Below are positions 11,031-24,677 of a stretch of 36,674 nucleotides of DNA, in pieces (within the stretch, counting starts at the first letter, position 1; each line of letters begins with the position of its first letter). This DNA is from Plantago elongata. Its lineage: Eukaryota; Streptophyta; Magnoliopsida; Lamiales; Plantaginaceae. A program made the position numbers and the translations under genes. Under the pieces are notes generated by a model. That model ran no database searches, was not told where the DNA came from, and saw nothing but the letters and a program-made list of their open reading frames with translations. The DNA is taken from contig JAYMSP010001063.1 in NCBI GenBank assembly GCA_036897095.1, forward strand, positions 1 through 36,674, written 5' to 3'.

Positions 11031-12268
11031 GGAATTTGGGGAAAATTTATTGATTGGTGATGAAGAAAGAAGATGAAGGTGAAATATCAAATTGTGGAAT
11101 CTTATTGTTTTGTTGTAAATACTAAACTAGTATTACTATACTATTGTTGTGGTATGGAACTATGGATAATGTTTAGCTTATATTATTATATAAATACTAA
11201 CAAATCTCCATTCAAACCGACTCTTCTTTCCTTCTCGGATTCGGATTGGTTAAGTCTTAAGACCAGCCCAAATCCCCATCCTATTCGACTCACATTGTTT
11301 TCGATACCAAGTTGGTCCAAAATAATTAATAAAATTATAACGCTAAAGTGACCATCTCCCCATTCAAATTGAATATTTTTCACACTAACTAAATGAGATC
11401 CTAAACATTGAATATCTCAACTACCTATTTGAAAATTTTCATTAATGTTGAATTTTTCAAAGAGATAGTTATAATGAAATGTAGTTGTAAATATCATGAT
11501 AGTTCGAATTAATTTTATATGATGACCAAAAATGTTAATTAGGCATAGCACACAGAATTAAAATGTGGTTTTAGTATACGTTCGTCTTAAATTTTAATTT
11601 CTTCTTTTAAGTCTCATTATGCTTATTAAATATTGAGTTAATTAATAGAATATTATGTTACAACTTTAATAATACTCAACTAAACAATAACTCTTCATTC
11701 TTAGCTCATATACTTCCTCTGTCCCTAATTCAAATTTTCGTATTTCTTTATGAGCCATTCCTGATTCAACTTTTTATTTTATATTTGAAAATATTTGAAC
11801 CCCATAGCCTATTACTATAATCTAAATTGATCCATGTGAACTTTAATTCCCCATATTATTTTCACTGTTATTTTTAATAAATTCGTATTAATTTATTACA
11901 TTCCGTTAAAATTTATGGTCGGTTATGTGGGAATTTGAATTATAGACGGAGTGAGTATAAGTATCATTATTTCACATTATCCTTTGGAGGGACTTCTTAG
12001 ACATGTGAAGCATCATTAGGGCAGGTAAGCTGACTATTACAAAATCTGCTGATGTCACCTAAATTGTAGTTTTCGATAAAAGTTACTAAAACAATAGCTA
12101 ATTATATAAGGTAGTACTAATATCTTACGAAAATTTCAAAATTTCACACTAAGTTACAACACAGAAAGCCAACCAAACACTTATACAACGACTCATGTAG
12201 ATGTAACAACACCTAACTACATTTTGCAAATTCTGAGATTTAATCAATCAAAAAATTAAAAAATCACC
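11031..12268. other. Intergenic region upstream of the unknown gene
   Basis: It should contain the promoter of the small gene (reading left) and the 3' UTR of the ANTH gene at its right end. The only repeat recognised is the Stowaway-like MITE at 11713-11955. No further gene is supported. Confidence 0.55.
11713..11955. mobile_element. Stowaway-like MITE (Tc1/mariner group)
   Basis: A 243-bp unit bounded by TA on each side. The left end reads CTTCCTCTGTCCCTAATTCA and the right end, inverted, reads CTCACTCCGTCTATAATTCA. CTCCCTCYGTCCC-type ends with a TA duplication are the hallmark of plant Stowaway MITEs. The interior is AT-rich with no coding capacity. It lies about 0.7 kb upstream of the small unknown gene. 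Confidence 0.8.
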
Positions 12269-15200
12269 CTAAATCAACTGATGGTCAGGTGGTGGCAATG
12301 CAGTTTGTGGATAGCTGAACGGATCGCCAAACGGATTGGAACACCCCGTCTGCTGCTGCTGAGGATATTGCGCGGTGTATGGATTATGTGGTACCATCAT
12401 CATGTTCTGCTGGTGTGGCATCATCATGTTCTGTTGTTGTTGTTGATACTGCTGTTGCATCATGACTTGCTCCTGTTGTGACATTAGTGCCATCTGCACG
12501 TTCGTTGGAGGTCCAATGCTGCTTGACATGGCGAATGGGTCGTGTTGCAGTTGTTCAAATGGATTGTTTTGTGCTTGTGGTTGGTATCCATATGTGCTGT
12601 ACCCTGCACTGTGTAGCTGCAGTGTTCTCCGTGCTGAATCGTCTTCGTATAAGCTGTCTAGCAGTAGCGTGTTGAATCCACCAGCCTGATCACACGGCAA
12701 ACGATTTAAGTAACAGAAGTAAACAGTATTTTTAAAGCGTCGTAAGACAGATGATGTTGAAAAGCGCAGGTTCAAATTGAACCCGATTAGTGGAATACAT
12801 AATTACCATCTTGGTTTCTGAAACTTGAGGTTTGTTCGTGTTGCTTGGTGTTGTAACCAGTGCAAGTTCCCAACCAGAACCCTTCCCTATTTCAGCTAAT
12901 GCGTTGTTAGACGATAGGGGAATGTCGCCTGCATAGTTAAAATTGAACAAATGTGAATAAAACGCATGAAATGTGTGATAAACAGGCCTTGTTTCGAAGA
13001 ACAAAATTAGTACCAGGTTGAATGATCGCAAGGGCTAAGGCGTTTTGGTGCTCCAATTCAAGTGCTTGTGGATTCACTTCGTTTAAACCCTGCGTTAAAG
13101 TTTGAAAGTATGTGAATTCTGATTGCCACACTGATAAAGAGTTCCAGAAACTCAGAAGAGAAAACCGTACTAGAAGATCAGCAGGCTCATCAGGCGGTGG
13201 TGGTGGAATTTCTTCCTCAACCGGTTCTTCTTGCATCTCCACAATCTCTTCTTTGATTTCTTCTTCTTCGACTTTCTTTTCAATTTCTTCTTGAGGCGGT
13301 TCTTGAGGCTTCTGTGGTTCTTCTGGTTCATGGTACTCCTAGTAGAATGATAGGATCAATAGAAGCAACAATGTCTAGTTCGAAATATGCATTTTCCATT
13401 TGATGACGATGGGTTGGTTAAAGTTATTACCAGTCTCTTCACTGACGTGGCACCTACTTGAGGTGCCTCCTTTATGTATTCCTCCATAGTAGCAAGAAAT
13501 GAAGGTGGAGGCTGATGATGATTTCAGGAGGAAAACGAAACTTATCATAAGGTGTAAGTCACAAACTCAAATATTGTTTCGAAAAAGTTGAGTTATCAGA
13601 CCTGTTTCAATGTAGGAAAGTGAAAGGTCCGAGCGAGATCCAGAGTTCTGCAGAAGCCGTAAAAATCAGCTAGATGTTCAGCCTACACGCAACCGAGGTT
13701 ATTCAATGGTGTGAAGAAAAGAAGAAGAAAATTTTCACATCTTATTCATAGTAAAACAAAATAGATCTAGACCTGTTGTCCAGCTCTCTTGTAGATGTTA
13801 AGAGCCCGAACTGCATCATGCCTTGGCATCTCGAAAAACTGCACCAACATGACAGAAAACTAAGTTATCTGTTAGTATTAAAATGCATCAATAACCCGAA
13901 GATACAAACAAAGTTAACCATACCATGTCAACAAGATTGATGATTCCATCATTAACCGCGCAATATATTTTAAAGCTCTCTTTTAAAATCTGCAGGAGTG
14001 ATCAGTATCCATTAGAATGGTGCACAGCGCACGCTCTTCTCTGTTTGACATACTACACGCTATCTATATCATGAATTAATAGTTTTCCGCATACCAGGGC
14101 CAAGGCATATTGGACGAGGAAATTGTGGCATGCACCACCTTCAGGCTGCCAAAAAAATGGCCTAATTGCTTCAGACATCATTTCTCAGAATTCTTTGTAA
14201 CAAAATATGGAACAGAATATCACCTGACAACCAATAAGGCGATACAGGAGCTGCTGTAATGAAGGTAGCTGATCCAACAGTTCTTGACCGTTCATATGAC
14301 GTGTTTTGCTATGTGTCTGACATAACATATGAAACCGCTTGATTTCAAATCTTCCAGAAATACCTGTCTGGTAGAAGGAAAATATGAAATGCAAGAAAAA
14401 ACCCACCTTTGATACTCCTTGAATTGTTCTTGTAACTTTGTCTGTCTCTATATCAAAGTTCATTGCCCTAAAACATTCCAGTCTTTCTTCCAGAAACAGC
14501 GCATATGTACGTAACCAGGCAGAACAATCCCATGCTGCACCAGAACAAGTTAAGTATATGACAAAGGTGACTTCAGTACATAGTTGAGGCAGTCGGTATA
14601 CCTAGAGGACTCGAATCATCCTTGAAATTGGATATTTGAAATAAATTCCCTCGTTGCGAGTAGTGAACCATCTCTTCTCTGAAGGTGGGATCTCCTTCTC
14701 TTAATGTCCTATGTATAACTATCAATGTCTTAATTGCAACCTGAAATTAAGAAAAACTCATCATCAATATCTTCCCGTCTACCATAAACTGCTGCATTAC
14801 GAAAACTTCATCTGAATCCAAAACAAAGGCGTAAAAGCAGAACGAGTCAGTAAACTATACAATCCAACTGCGCGTCTTTCCCAATCTTCTGGAGAGTGCA
14901 TGAATGCAATAGGCAACATCAGCTCTTGGACGGTTTATAGACACTGCAGCAAATATCCCTGTGAAAACACGCATAACATCTCAATATTCTTTCCCAAGAA
15001 CCAAACATGGAACCAAAAATTCCATTTCAACAGCATGTATGCATCTAATGCACTCACTTCTAATATGCCGTTCCTTTGGAGGACCTTCAACGTGATTAGT
15101 CGCCTTAACAATTGCAATGTCCAAATCCTTTCCAATACAAACAGAATCAGCTAAAAAGGAAAAATTAAGAATTTCTTGCACATAACATCAAATGCTGTAG

Positions 15201-15309
15201 CTAATGGCTATAAATCGAGACGTATTACCTTGAACTCGCTATTGACCTTGGCCAGACCAACCTTGGTAGAGTCCTTAAGCGCTCCATAGGCTTTTCTAAA
15301 GCTTTCCAT
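12269..15309 (-). CDS. ANTH-domain clathrin assembly protein (AP180/CALM type)
   Basis: Fifteen exons on the minus strand: 15309-15229, 15127-15058, 14958-14861, 14740-14602, 14534-14407, 14316-14224, 14145-14095, 13989-13924, 13838-13773, 13682-13602, 13511-13431, 13338-13171, 13089-13014, 12928-12807 and 12685-12269. All junctions are GT-AG and in phase, giving 578 residues. The ANTH domain fills about residues 5-290. [14 protein letters not shown] matches the K-x9-K-x-(K/R)-(H/Y) motif that binds PtdIns(4,5)P2, so the protein should bind the plasma membrane and recruit clathrin during endocytosis. A Glu/Pro-rich linker (exon 12) leads to a Gln/Met-rich tail with NPF (about 481-483 and again near the C-terminus) and DPF motifs (about 489-491 and near the C-terminus), which bind EH-domain and AP-2 partners. 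The closest family I recognise is the 'putative clathrin assembly protein At5g35200' group (about 540 residues); the exact orthologue is not proven. Its start codon lies inside a short upstream frame (15367-15296). Confidence 0.95.
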
Positions 15310-15367
15310 TTATTGAAATGAATGCAAAAAAAATGTTAAAGGCAATTAATGAAAATACAATGATCAT
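15296..15367 (-). promoter_or_regulatory. Upstream open reading frame overlapping the ANTH start
   Basis: In the probable 5' leader an ATG at 15367-15365 opens a 23-codon hydrophobic frame ending at TAG 15298-15296, past the main ATG at 15309 and in another frame. If this leader is transcribed unspliced, ribosomes using this ATG would miss the main start, so it could lower translation. Transcription of the segment is inferred. Confidence 0.4.
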
Positions 15368-16628
15368 GCAAAAGATTATGGAAAACAATGCCGAATTAAT
15401 GATCTGGTGATGAATAACAGATGAGAGAAGAATTTGGATTTGATGAAAGTTGTTGATTTCTTCCTCTTCTGCTGAAAAGGGAAAAAGATAGGAACAAACA
15501 ATAAAATGCAGATTTAAGACAAAAAGGAATTGTTTGTTTGTAATGTTTTAGTGAAGATGATGTGTAAATGATTGATTATGTACAAATATGGTTCTACTCT
15601 TTGGTAGTCTGTTAGTTGTTGGAAGTTGGGCTGCATGATCATTGGAAAAATTCCATGAAATGAAATCACACATTTGATTATGATATTTGGAATTTTTCTC
15701 CATCTGAAATGTTAAGTGACAAGATTACCCTTTTATATGGACTTGATTGGATTGGTAGTTGGAAAATCAGAATTCAGGAGCTTGAGAATGCTGGTTAAGG
15801 ATGAAATCTAGACTATGAATCATCCCATATTTGAGGCTTCATTGTCTCTTTGCAAATATTAGCAGTATTTTGTGTATTTCAGATTTATATATCTTAAATG
15901 CCATCAAGTTTACAGAATGTTGTAATATATTGTAGATATGTTCTTGATTTCTGATGTACTCGCCCAGCAAACTATAGCAACTCACAACTGTTAGTTCCAA
16001 TCTACAGAATACGAACTCAATATCTTATTTAAGAGAATCCGGAGTTCATAGAGAGATATCACAATGCCAGATGGCTGTTTATTTATAAGATGATGGTGAA
16101 TTATATGCATTTTCATAAGAAAAGGTGGTTTATACTGAGATTGCTTCTAGGTTTGCACCAACATATACCAGCTTAACATCAACATTATTCAAGAGAATTA
16201 GCAACAGAGGCATCACCAGAGCAACATTTTAAAGCCTAATCTTGAGGTCAAATGCTGCCAAGCTCCTATTTTTTAAGTTATGATCTGCCCAGAAAGCATC
16301 AAGGCAGTGAATGTAAATTCACAAACGTTACAGCAACATGTGATTGCTTTTCACGAGCCGTTATATTAACATCAAAAAATCACCAGCAGATTCATCTGGT
16401 GGCATTGTTTAATCACAGAAAAGATAACAAAGTCGAGCTTAAGGAACTTTTGCAGATCTGTATCTCAATCCTACATTCTAACTCTCTGGTTTTCATACGT
16501 TCCACTGACTAACAAAGCTTCTACCTACGTAGATGAGACTGTGTACCAAGTTAATGGCATTTCACTCTATCATCGTGATGTACAGTATACACGAACTCTA
16601 TATCAACGGTCACAAATCCCAATAAATC
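15310..16628. other. Spacer between ANTH promoter and PHD 3' end
   Basis: About 1.3 kb. The left part should hold the leader and promoter of the ANTH gene (read leftward); the right part should hold the 3' UTR of the PHD gene. The 86-codon frame at 16252-16512 (+) has no recognised domain. No repeats stand out. Confidence 0.5.
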
Positions 16629-19600
16629 CTATGAGCCATTACTCTTTGGACTATCTGACTTGCGTCTCTTAGCAACTGGCTGCGGAGGGCTTGTCTTCAC
16701 AGGTTTCAACTGCACAGCATGCTATATAACATCAGTAAAGCAAGCCTTTATTATAATCAAAAGAGCAAGGTATTAGAAAAAAAGATGAACGGTGAGAAGG
16801 AAATGCACCTAGCAAGTAATGATCCAGATCTCAATATCAAGGTATAAAAGAAAGCCCAGGTCGACAGCAATTACAAACAAAATGAAATGAACAAGGAATC
16901 ACAGATCATACCGCCTCTACTAATTTCAATTGCTTCATGACTTCTTCTGTGTCCAGCTCCTGAAATTGCAAAAGGTTTACATGGTGACATAAAGTAACAA
17001 CTTCACAAGTGAAGTTAAACAGATTTAATGGAAAATGAAAAAAAAAAAAAAAAAAAGAAGAAGAAGAAGAAGAACAAAAAAGAGGAAAAGAGAAGAAAAA
17101 AGGTGATGGGAGAATGACAATCTGAAATGAAGGTGGTTAGTGCAGAACAGTGCCCAAAAGTACACAAAATTCTTATTCAGCAAGGTAAGTCTTGTACAAA
17201 GAAAAAACACAGCATACTTGTATATTTAACCACAAGCCAATAGTACATATTTATTTGGCTTGAAAAGGTGCAACTTTCTCTTTGAAGGATAAAGATACTA
17301 GCACAGGAGGAAGAAGAACTGGCTGAATGTGTATATATATCATCCACTTAACCTAATGCTGCCTGTGATGAAAGCCAGAATCAGGTAAAAAAATTGAAAT
17401 TACCAAAGGAGACATTAAAGTCTCCGTATAATTCTACCACGAACTGTGATAAAAACCTGCTACCTTAGCTTTGATAGGATATCAGCAACTCATCAAAGAT
17501 AAATTAAGGCTTTAGGGGTACTTATTAATTACTATTATATAGCTTATGACAAAACTCCAGGATAAACAAGAGTATAGTTGTTCTGATTTCACCAGTGAGA
17601 AAGCATATTATTGGATTTTTAAATGGGTATCAACAATAAAAGATGAACAATATTTACATACCTGTGGTACAGCACAATCTGCATGGACTGGATCCCAACG
17701 AACAGAATCAAAGCATTCCCAATCATCGGATTGAACTTCAAATAGAGGTGCCCTGCTTGGATTTCAGTATGCAAAAATTATATCTCTCATCTCAATCTGC
17801 TGATTAATGCACCAGAAGCATTAACAAAATGAACTATTTTAATGCTGCCACAACAAGGTTACATGATTGGCAATAAGATATGATGCAAAAAGCAAGGCAG
17901 GTCATTGTTGCAATAAGCACAACATACAATCGACAATCTCTTAAATACTGGTGCCCTCATTTAGTGTTGCAATAATCTCATTGTTCTGTGAGAGATCTCA
18001 AAGGCTAGAATGTGAAAAGTATATGCAATTACCTACGCCATTTCCCACATATAGTTCCATCAACATCTTTTCCAGTGCCTGTTATGACTTCTTGACACTG
18101 AAGCCAATTCCCAAGAATACTGAGCTTTAACGGCTTGGTGGAAATCCTTTCCTGAAAGAGAATCATGACTATTGTGTTCATATCATCCCAGGTAAAGATT
18201 GTAACGACAGCTTGTAGTGACAGGAATGTTTAATCATAAATCCTTTACCTGCTTGTGAATATGATTAGAAAATTGCGACTCCAACAGATCACTGATAAGT
18301 TCACATTCACTGTCGCAATTGTGAACAATCAATTATAAGAACGGGAATTGATTAGTGAAAGGTCTGAGACACAATGTCTACATGTCAGAAAGCAACAATT
18401 AGCAGGCACGTAGCAAAAGATAGAGAGGAAACAGGAAACAACAAAATAAATTGTAACAGTAATGCAACACGGAGAACACTTCTCCAGTGTTACATGTTCG
18501 GGATTTCCAGAACTCTGTGGAGACACTAGGCCTCAAATGCATGCAAGCAGAACCCCACACAGTCACACAGAACTATCTAACAAACTTTACCACGTAAGTA
18601 CCACACCGTGGCATTACTGTATCGACTTAGAACACAGGCTTGACTAACGTCTCGAATGAGTAAGCATGGAATCCATGTAGCTAACTAGCATAGATACTGG
18701 CATGCATCAACTGTGCATAAAAATCATCTAGTCCAAAACAAAAAAAAAAAAAAAAAATTATATGAACAGGAAAAAATATTTTCAACTAGTAATTGTTGTC
18801 TCGTAAAGGCAGATGACAATAAAAAAGGATGGAGGGCCAAAAAGGCAAAAAGAAGGAACAAGGACAGATGCAAGAATAAATATAGCCAATAAAAACAACT
18901 GTTACTGTGCTACATCGATAAGAAAAGAGTAGGAGGATACTCAAAAGAGAGAACTAATAATTAAAAACTCAAAACAAATATGTGGAGAGATCAGGATACT
19001 CAAAAGGAGATAAAATAATAAAGAATTACAAAAAAAAAAAAAGGACAACTAATAATGTTCCATCATCTGAAAAAAGGTTGATGATACAACAAATGCTTGA
19101 TTTCATTCTCTATAGTTTGTGCTCTGAAGAGTTTCCAAAATGTTGCATGATAAGACTAAAAGATATGCAGTGTTGGAACAGACCGGTGGCTTACACTATA
19201 GGGAATGTAGTAAAGTTAGAAAAGGAGACAAACTACATGCATACACCATTGTCATGCACAGGACTTGTTGAATTAATATGGTAGTCAAAGTCCAGAGACA
19301 AAGGTAGCTGGGAAAATAGTAGGAATTGAAATTATATATGGGATTATTCAAACGCTACTCCAAAACTTAAAAAACACTTGAAAAATATACAAAAACAGAA
19401 CATTTCATTTTCATCAACTTCATGACTAATTTAATATTTCTCAGTTTCAACAGATTCCTAAGAATTAAAACAACATTAGACCAAGGTTTAGAAATAACTG
19501 AAGAAAACCAAAAGAACGTACTCATTTGACGGGCCAGACCAATAAGGTACAATAGCTTGAAATTCATCGCCTACTCGCACATTTGACATGTATGGTTCCC

Positions 19601-22600
19601 GGTCTGTGAACATGCGGTGCAAGGATCCTAAGGCATTACTTGAATTGCCAGAAGCTTTTCCCCTTAATAACTTGCGCTTCTTTTTCAAGCATGAACCACA
19701 AAGCCACTCACCAACTGGAATACTTGTTATGCGAGGATTAGGACAAGAAACATGAAATGCATCTTCACAATTATCACATATAAGCATTTTTGCTGTACTT
19801 TCCCAACGCTTGCACACTTTGCAGGGCTTTGAACGGTAATTTGTATTCATGACTCCATTAGTTTTGGAGCCAACCTCCTCCTTTCTAGTCGATACTCTAT
19901 CAAGAAAGCCCAAACTTCTTAGAACTGATATGCATTTATCTCTTTCAGACATTTCATCTGGAATAATTTCAGCGATCAGTTTACCAGAAGATGAGCTCTC
20001 ACCTGCATCGTCAAAGTCAGTTTTCAGGGAAGCAGAACTAAGTTCCACTACAGATTTTGATGATGAGCAATCATCTTTAGCACAGGGGACATTTGAAACT
20101 TCACAACCATTACTTCTCAAGGCCTCCACAGAACTAGTTCTAACCACAGCAAAGCATCCCTCAGAGGATCCTGCATCCCCGGTATTTTGCCCTACCGTAT
20201 GAACGGTACCATATTTTGCAGATTCAGTTGCTGTCTGTGTAAGAGAAACTATGCCTTGTAGGGAACTCGGTGTAGGGGACTCAGAGCTGATGGAAGAGCA
20301 AGAACGATCATTAGGTTCAGTGTTGGCAAATGGTTCAGTTGAGCTTTTAGTAACAGAGTTCATGTATTGCCTCCTACGTCGGTAAACAAAAGTTGGTCTC
20401 GAGTTCAGACTCATTGTAGTGGAGGATGACAACTGAGAATAACTGTGTTTACAATTTAAGAAGCACAAACAGTCCTTGTTTCTCTTATAATCTGAAAGAG
20501 GTTTCCAACATATTGAGCAAACTTCCCAATTTTCCGTGCCTGTCAATCACATTAAAATCTTTGTGTCATAAAATCCACAGATCTAAAAACAATATTCTCT
20601 GGACCAAGACATTATTATACAAAAAGTTTTTCATCTTTCAAGTACATGACAATCTCCATGGTATGGACATATCAGTGCACAATTTGCACAACTGACAGAA
20701 GGATGCAAAGCATAATAGACCGTTTCTTTATGAGTCTGATTGGGTTTAGTAGGTCAAGCAGAAAACTTGAGAGTGCACCTCAGGGACACATATGAACATG
20801 ATTAAGGGGCCTAAAAAGGTGTATTCTGGCAAGCTGAGATTTTCTTTCTGCTCTACACACCTTCAGATATATTACGAATAGGTCATAATGTCCACCCTGA
20901 CAAAAGAGCTATATGTTCTGAACTTCTAACTATGTCAATTAGTTTCCTCTAGTACTAACTCCACCCCGACAAAGTTCTATGGTAGGATCCAGGAAGAGTA
21001 CTCAATATTGACATTGACCATTCACAATTAGGTGAGAAAATTCTAACTTCTACTTAAATATAAACAAGTCTGCAGTTCCACGCAGAGCAACTCAAAGGAC
21101 ATAAAGGGGTTCTAAATGATCAAAGGTGCACATACCATGGCCTAGAAGCCCCAGCCTGAAGATGTCAGAATAACTTACAGGAAGTGTACATACCCATCAA
21201 ACATAAAACTACCAACAGGAACTTATCTAGTCCTCATGACCGAAAGAATCCAAGGAAACTGAAAATGCAACAATACACCATTCATGAGGTAGATCTTCAA
21301 TAAACTAAAACAGATCTGTATCCAGGGAATAACTGCTGTAAAACCTCGTTTCACTGGATTCCATAAGTTTCTATGTCAACCGATATAAGACATCATTGAG
21401 CAATTGGCGCAGCATTAACTTAACATGTCTTTTCGTGTAGACTCAATCAAAATTACAATAAATTTCAGTTTTATGTCTCTATTTTGGATGTGTTAAACAA
21501 GGAAGAGCGCTGTTATATTCTTGAACAATGGTGCAGCGAAAACGATCTTGCAGAGAATTGAGAAACAAATAAGCAAATAAGAAATAAAATCTACGTATCA
21601 CTCATTTGGTTTCTTAGGCGAGGAATTCAAGGTTATATATGACGCCACAATCTGTATAACAATTGAAACAAGCAATACAAATAAGAGAAATACCTTGCAA
21701 TTAATCAAACTCTAGTGAAATCTTGACGGGCTTGACATGCCTTAAGATACATCTTGCTCCAACAAAGAATGAGAAGGGGAAAAATTAGCTAGGTTTTAAT
21801 AAGGGTACCAAAAGGTAAAAGTTATACTCTAGACTATCCAACCTGACCCAAAGAAGATATTCCAGGACCATTGAATTCCAAAGATACCCTTGACTTGATC
21901 AAGTAAAACCATTTTCGCTAATGTAATGATAAATGATAATCTTCTATTCTGAGTTCCCTGAAGCCTCTAATATCGCAACATTACTACTAACTGAAAACAA
22001 AACAAGAGAATCCCAAGTTCCCAACATCCAGATGGAAAGAGATCAATACTTGCTGCTTAACTTGTCTCTCATGTTTACATAACATATACAAGTTTGCTGG
22101 AATAGTTGGAAGACTCAACAAACTTAAAATTAGGAAAAACCTTCCTTATACGAATTATAGAGTAAATATCAGCAAGTTTTGCGGAAAGGAAGAAGCAAGA
22201 GCATTCATCTATCCTGCCACCAATATACTGAGCAAAAGAAATTAACAGGTGACATTAATTCTATGGTAATTTTAATCCCTTGGTGACGTTAGAGACATAC
22301 TCTCATCTCTAGCGATCAGCATAATATATCCCATCTCTTTTAACTTATGTTAGCATAGCACATATCTACTAGGCCATGGCCCTATCCTATTCTTTCTGTA
22401 AATCACTATCTCTATCAATGGACTCCTTACCTATCTGTAATCTGAAAAGAATGTGATTGCCCAGTCGATTTTCTCGTATTCCCTATCAAAATCTCACTGA
22501 CCCAACAACAAAACTCCTTCCAAAAGTAACACACACACCATTCCAGATTTGTTCTTCATCTACATGCATATTCATCATTTAGGGATTTCCAGCAAACTAT

Positions 22601-23030
22601 TCCTATCAACAAAATTGATGCTTTAATATCAAAATTCTCAACCCATCACCAATGAATCCCCTTCCCATAACCAACCCACACCATTCTAAAACCCCAATCA
22701 TCCATAATCAGGCACATTCATCTTTTCAAGGATTTCCTGTAAACTACTCATCTGTTTTAAACGAAATAAGCAAGCTTTGCAATAATATACCCAATGATCA
22801 AGAAACCTACACAACAGATACACAAACAATCACATGGGCAACACAAAACTGTAACCAATACACATTGATTAGATTCAACCAACCTAAAGTGTACAGAATG
22901 AAACCCAAAATTGAATGGAACTAATTTCAACAGGCATAAAAGTAAAACAAAGGATGAAATCAAGAAATAAAAAAGCACAAAACTTGATAGTTTGTTTTAT
23001 ACCTTTAGCCTCCCATTGTGAAGATTGCAT
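16629..23030 (-). CDS. PHD-finger protein, probable chromatin reader
   Basis: Seven exons on the minus strand: 23030-23003, 20539-19522, 18309-18249, 18151-18033, 17752-17662, 16959-16912 and 16709-16629; all GT-AG, in phase, 481 residues. The first exon encodes only MQSSQWEAK plus one base, and intron 1 is 2,463 bases. A Cys-rich N-terminus (CSIC...CLCFLNC) precedes a long Ser-rich stretch. A Cys4-His-Cys3 PHD finger lies at about 249-293 (CKVC, CDNC, FHVSC, WLCGSC); PHD fingers read histone H3 tails, so a nuclear role is inferred. C-terminal to it is a plant-conserved-looking region (VGDEFQAIVPYWSGP, NWLQCQEVI, GKWRRAPLFEV, DWECFDSVRWDPVHADCAVP) whose function I do not know, ending in a basic tail (AKRRK) that may be a nuclear signal. 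The exact orthologue is not recognised. The whole exon 2 could start alone from an in-frame ATG at 20546, but that ATG lies in the intron and overlaps the acceptor. Confidence 0.88.
17038..17078 (+). repeat. Poly(A) plus (GAA)n tract in PHD intron
   Basis: A run of about 18 A is followed by several GAA/AAG units, in intron 5 of the PHD gene. On the coding strand it is a pyrimidine-rich tract some 80 bases after the exon 5-6 acceptor side. It is probably simple-sequence expansion. Confidence 0.7.
20540..23002 (-). other. Large first intron of the PHD gene
   Basis: No exon or recognised transposon lies here. The donor after the 28-base exon is AAAG/GTATAA and the acceptor is TGATTGACAG. Several plus-strand frames, such as 22652-22924, have no domain and are treated as chance. 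Large first introns near the promoter often hold enhancer-like sequences in plants, but no motif here proves that. Confidence 0.55.
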
Positions 23031-24677
23031 CAGTAGAGCAAACGAATTCCGGTGGGTTTTGTATCTCTCTCTCTCTAGATATTGATTGATGAATGATTTG
23101 TGCGCTAAGCAAATTGAAACTTTCAGTTCAACAGAAGAAAAAAATATATTGGTGTATACTACTAGTACTATTGTTTGTCTTTCTTGTATAAAAGAAAATT
23201 ATTACTAGTATATAATATTGATGATTCTGTTATATCATTTGATTTGAGAAAAGCGGCCTTTTATGATGATGTAAATTTTCAGAATAGATTTCATCAAATT
23301 TCATGTCATGTCTTCAATTCATGTTATTTTGTAGATAGTCTTGGATTTGCTATCTAAACTTCGTCAATTACCAACTTATGTAGTATACGCGTGTTAGTAG
23401 GCCGATTTTGAATGATAAAACGTTTATGATTGCAATAAGTACAATTACATGTTACTGCATCATATCTCATGTGAACCATGCAAGGAAATCCAATATTGAA
23501 ACCAAAATTGTTTTTATGGTAATCTGTCTTATTTGGGATCATTCTGATTTTTTGCATGACTCCAACTTACATCGTCGTATAAGATATAGATTATCATGTA
23601 GTCCACCAGTACCATATGGAGTATACCCTCATTTGGGTATGTATGATTTACAATTTTCTGCTAGTTAGTCTATTCTGCCAAATGGGCTTAACCCGAATGA
23701 AATGCTTTTTCACAGATCAACATAGCCTCAGAATAACCCAACGGCAAAAACCATTTGGCAAATGATATCTTCTCTTCAAATTGAATGAGGAAAATGCATT
23801 CATACATTTTTTCTGTTACACAAGAAGATATAAATATCCAACAAGAAGTTTTCCAGTATTTCCGGAACGGAGAATACAGATTCAAGTCCTACATAACTAG
23901 GCACTGAGTCATTCAGATTGCCAATATCAGGACCAAACTTGCAATTCTATGGGGCTAAAACTCATTGTGGTCCTCATTCACTTATAAGATAAGTAGGCCA
24001 CCGGCAAGATAACAAGCATGACTCCTCAAGTTGATTTTTCGAGACTGAACTAACCGAAGAATCTGAAAAGAACAAATGATGGTCAGAGAAAGACGCAATG
24101 TATACAAACTTGTGCATAGCATCCGGATACTACATTTCTAACAGCATCAGTATTTGAAAAATACGAACCAGGCCTCAAATGATCACATTCTAAGATTGGG
24201 GCATGCACTAATGACCATCAACGCAACAGAATTATCAAGTATTCAGGGCATATATATAGGAGCACAACATAATGATAAAGTTGCTAACGACTACTTGACA
24301 GCACAGATCACTCAGATTCTGAAATTTAAAGTTGTGTGAAAGATGTGGTCTGCATTATTAAGGAACAGAACTGGATTTTGTTTTAGCAAGCAATTCCACG
24401 AAGTTAATACTTTCTCTTAGCCTAGGCATCCTATAAACTGGAAACGAATAATTTGCTCGTCGTACTAATTTTGAACTAGCTAGCCTGTATAGATTCTCAA
24501 ATGAATTAAACCAAACACAACGTTTCCACATTCACATGAGCCAGAGGAAATACCACAGCATAGCATCGTTTCCAGCATGAATGGTGTTTTTCGTCCAAAT
24601 ATATGACATCCATAAATTAGAAAATGCAACAAATTATACCTTCAAATAGAAAGAACTGCACTGTACTAGGAATAAGT
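23031..24677. other. PHD promoter and TAD2 3' region
   Basis: The left end holds the PHD leader, with a short CT tract at about 23068-23078, and its promoter reading leftward. The right part should hold the TAD2 3' UTR. The open frames 23408-23668 and 24154-24339 show no family features. No repeat was recognised. Confidence 0.5.

Noticed and set aside
12281-12689. Plus-strand frames rich in Leu/His or Cys
   Set aside because: They are antisense to the Gln/Met-rich tail of the ANTH protein; their odd composition comes from CAG/ATG repeats on the other strand.
22652-22924. 90-codon frame in the PHD first intron
   Set aside because: Asn/Thr/Pro-rich AT-biased reading with no domain, antisense to the transcript and within an intron.
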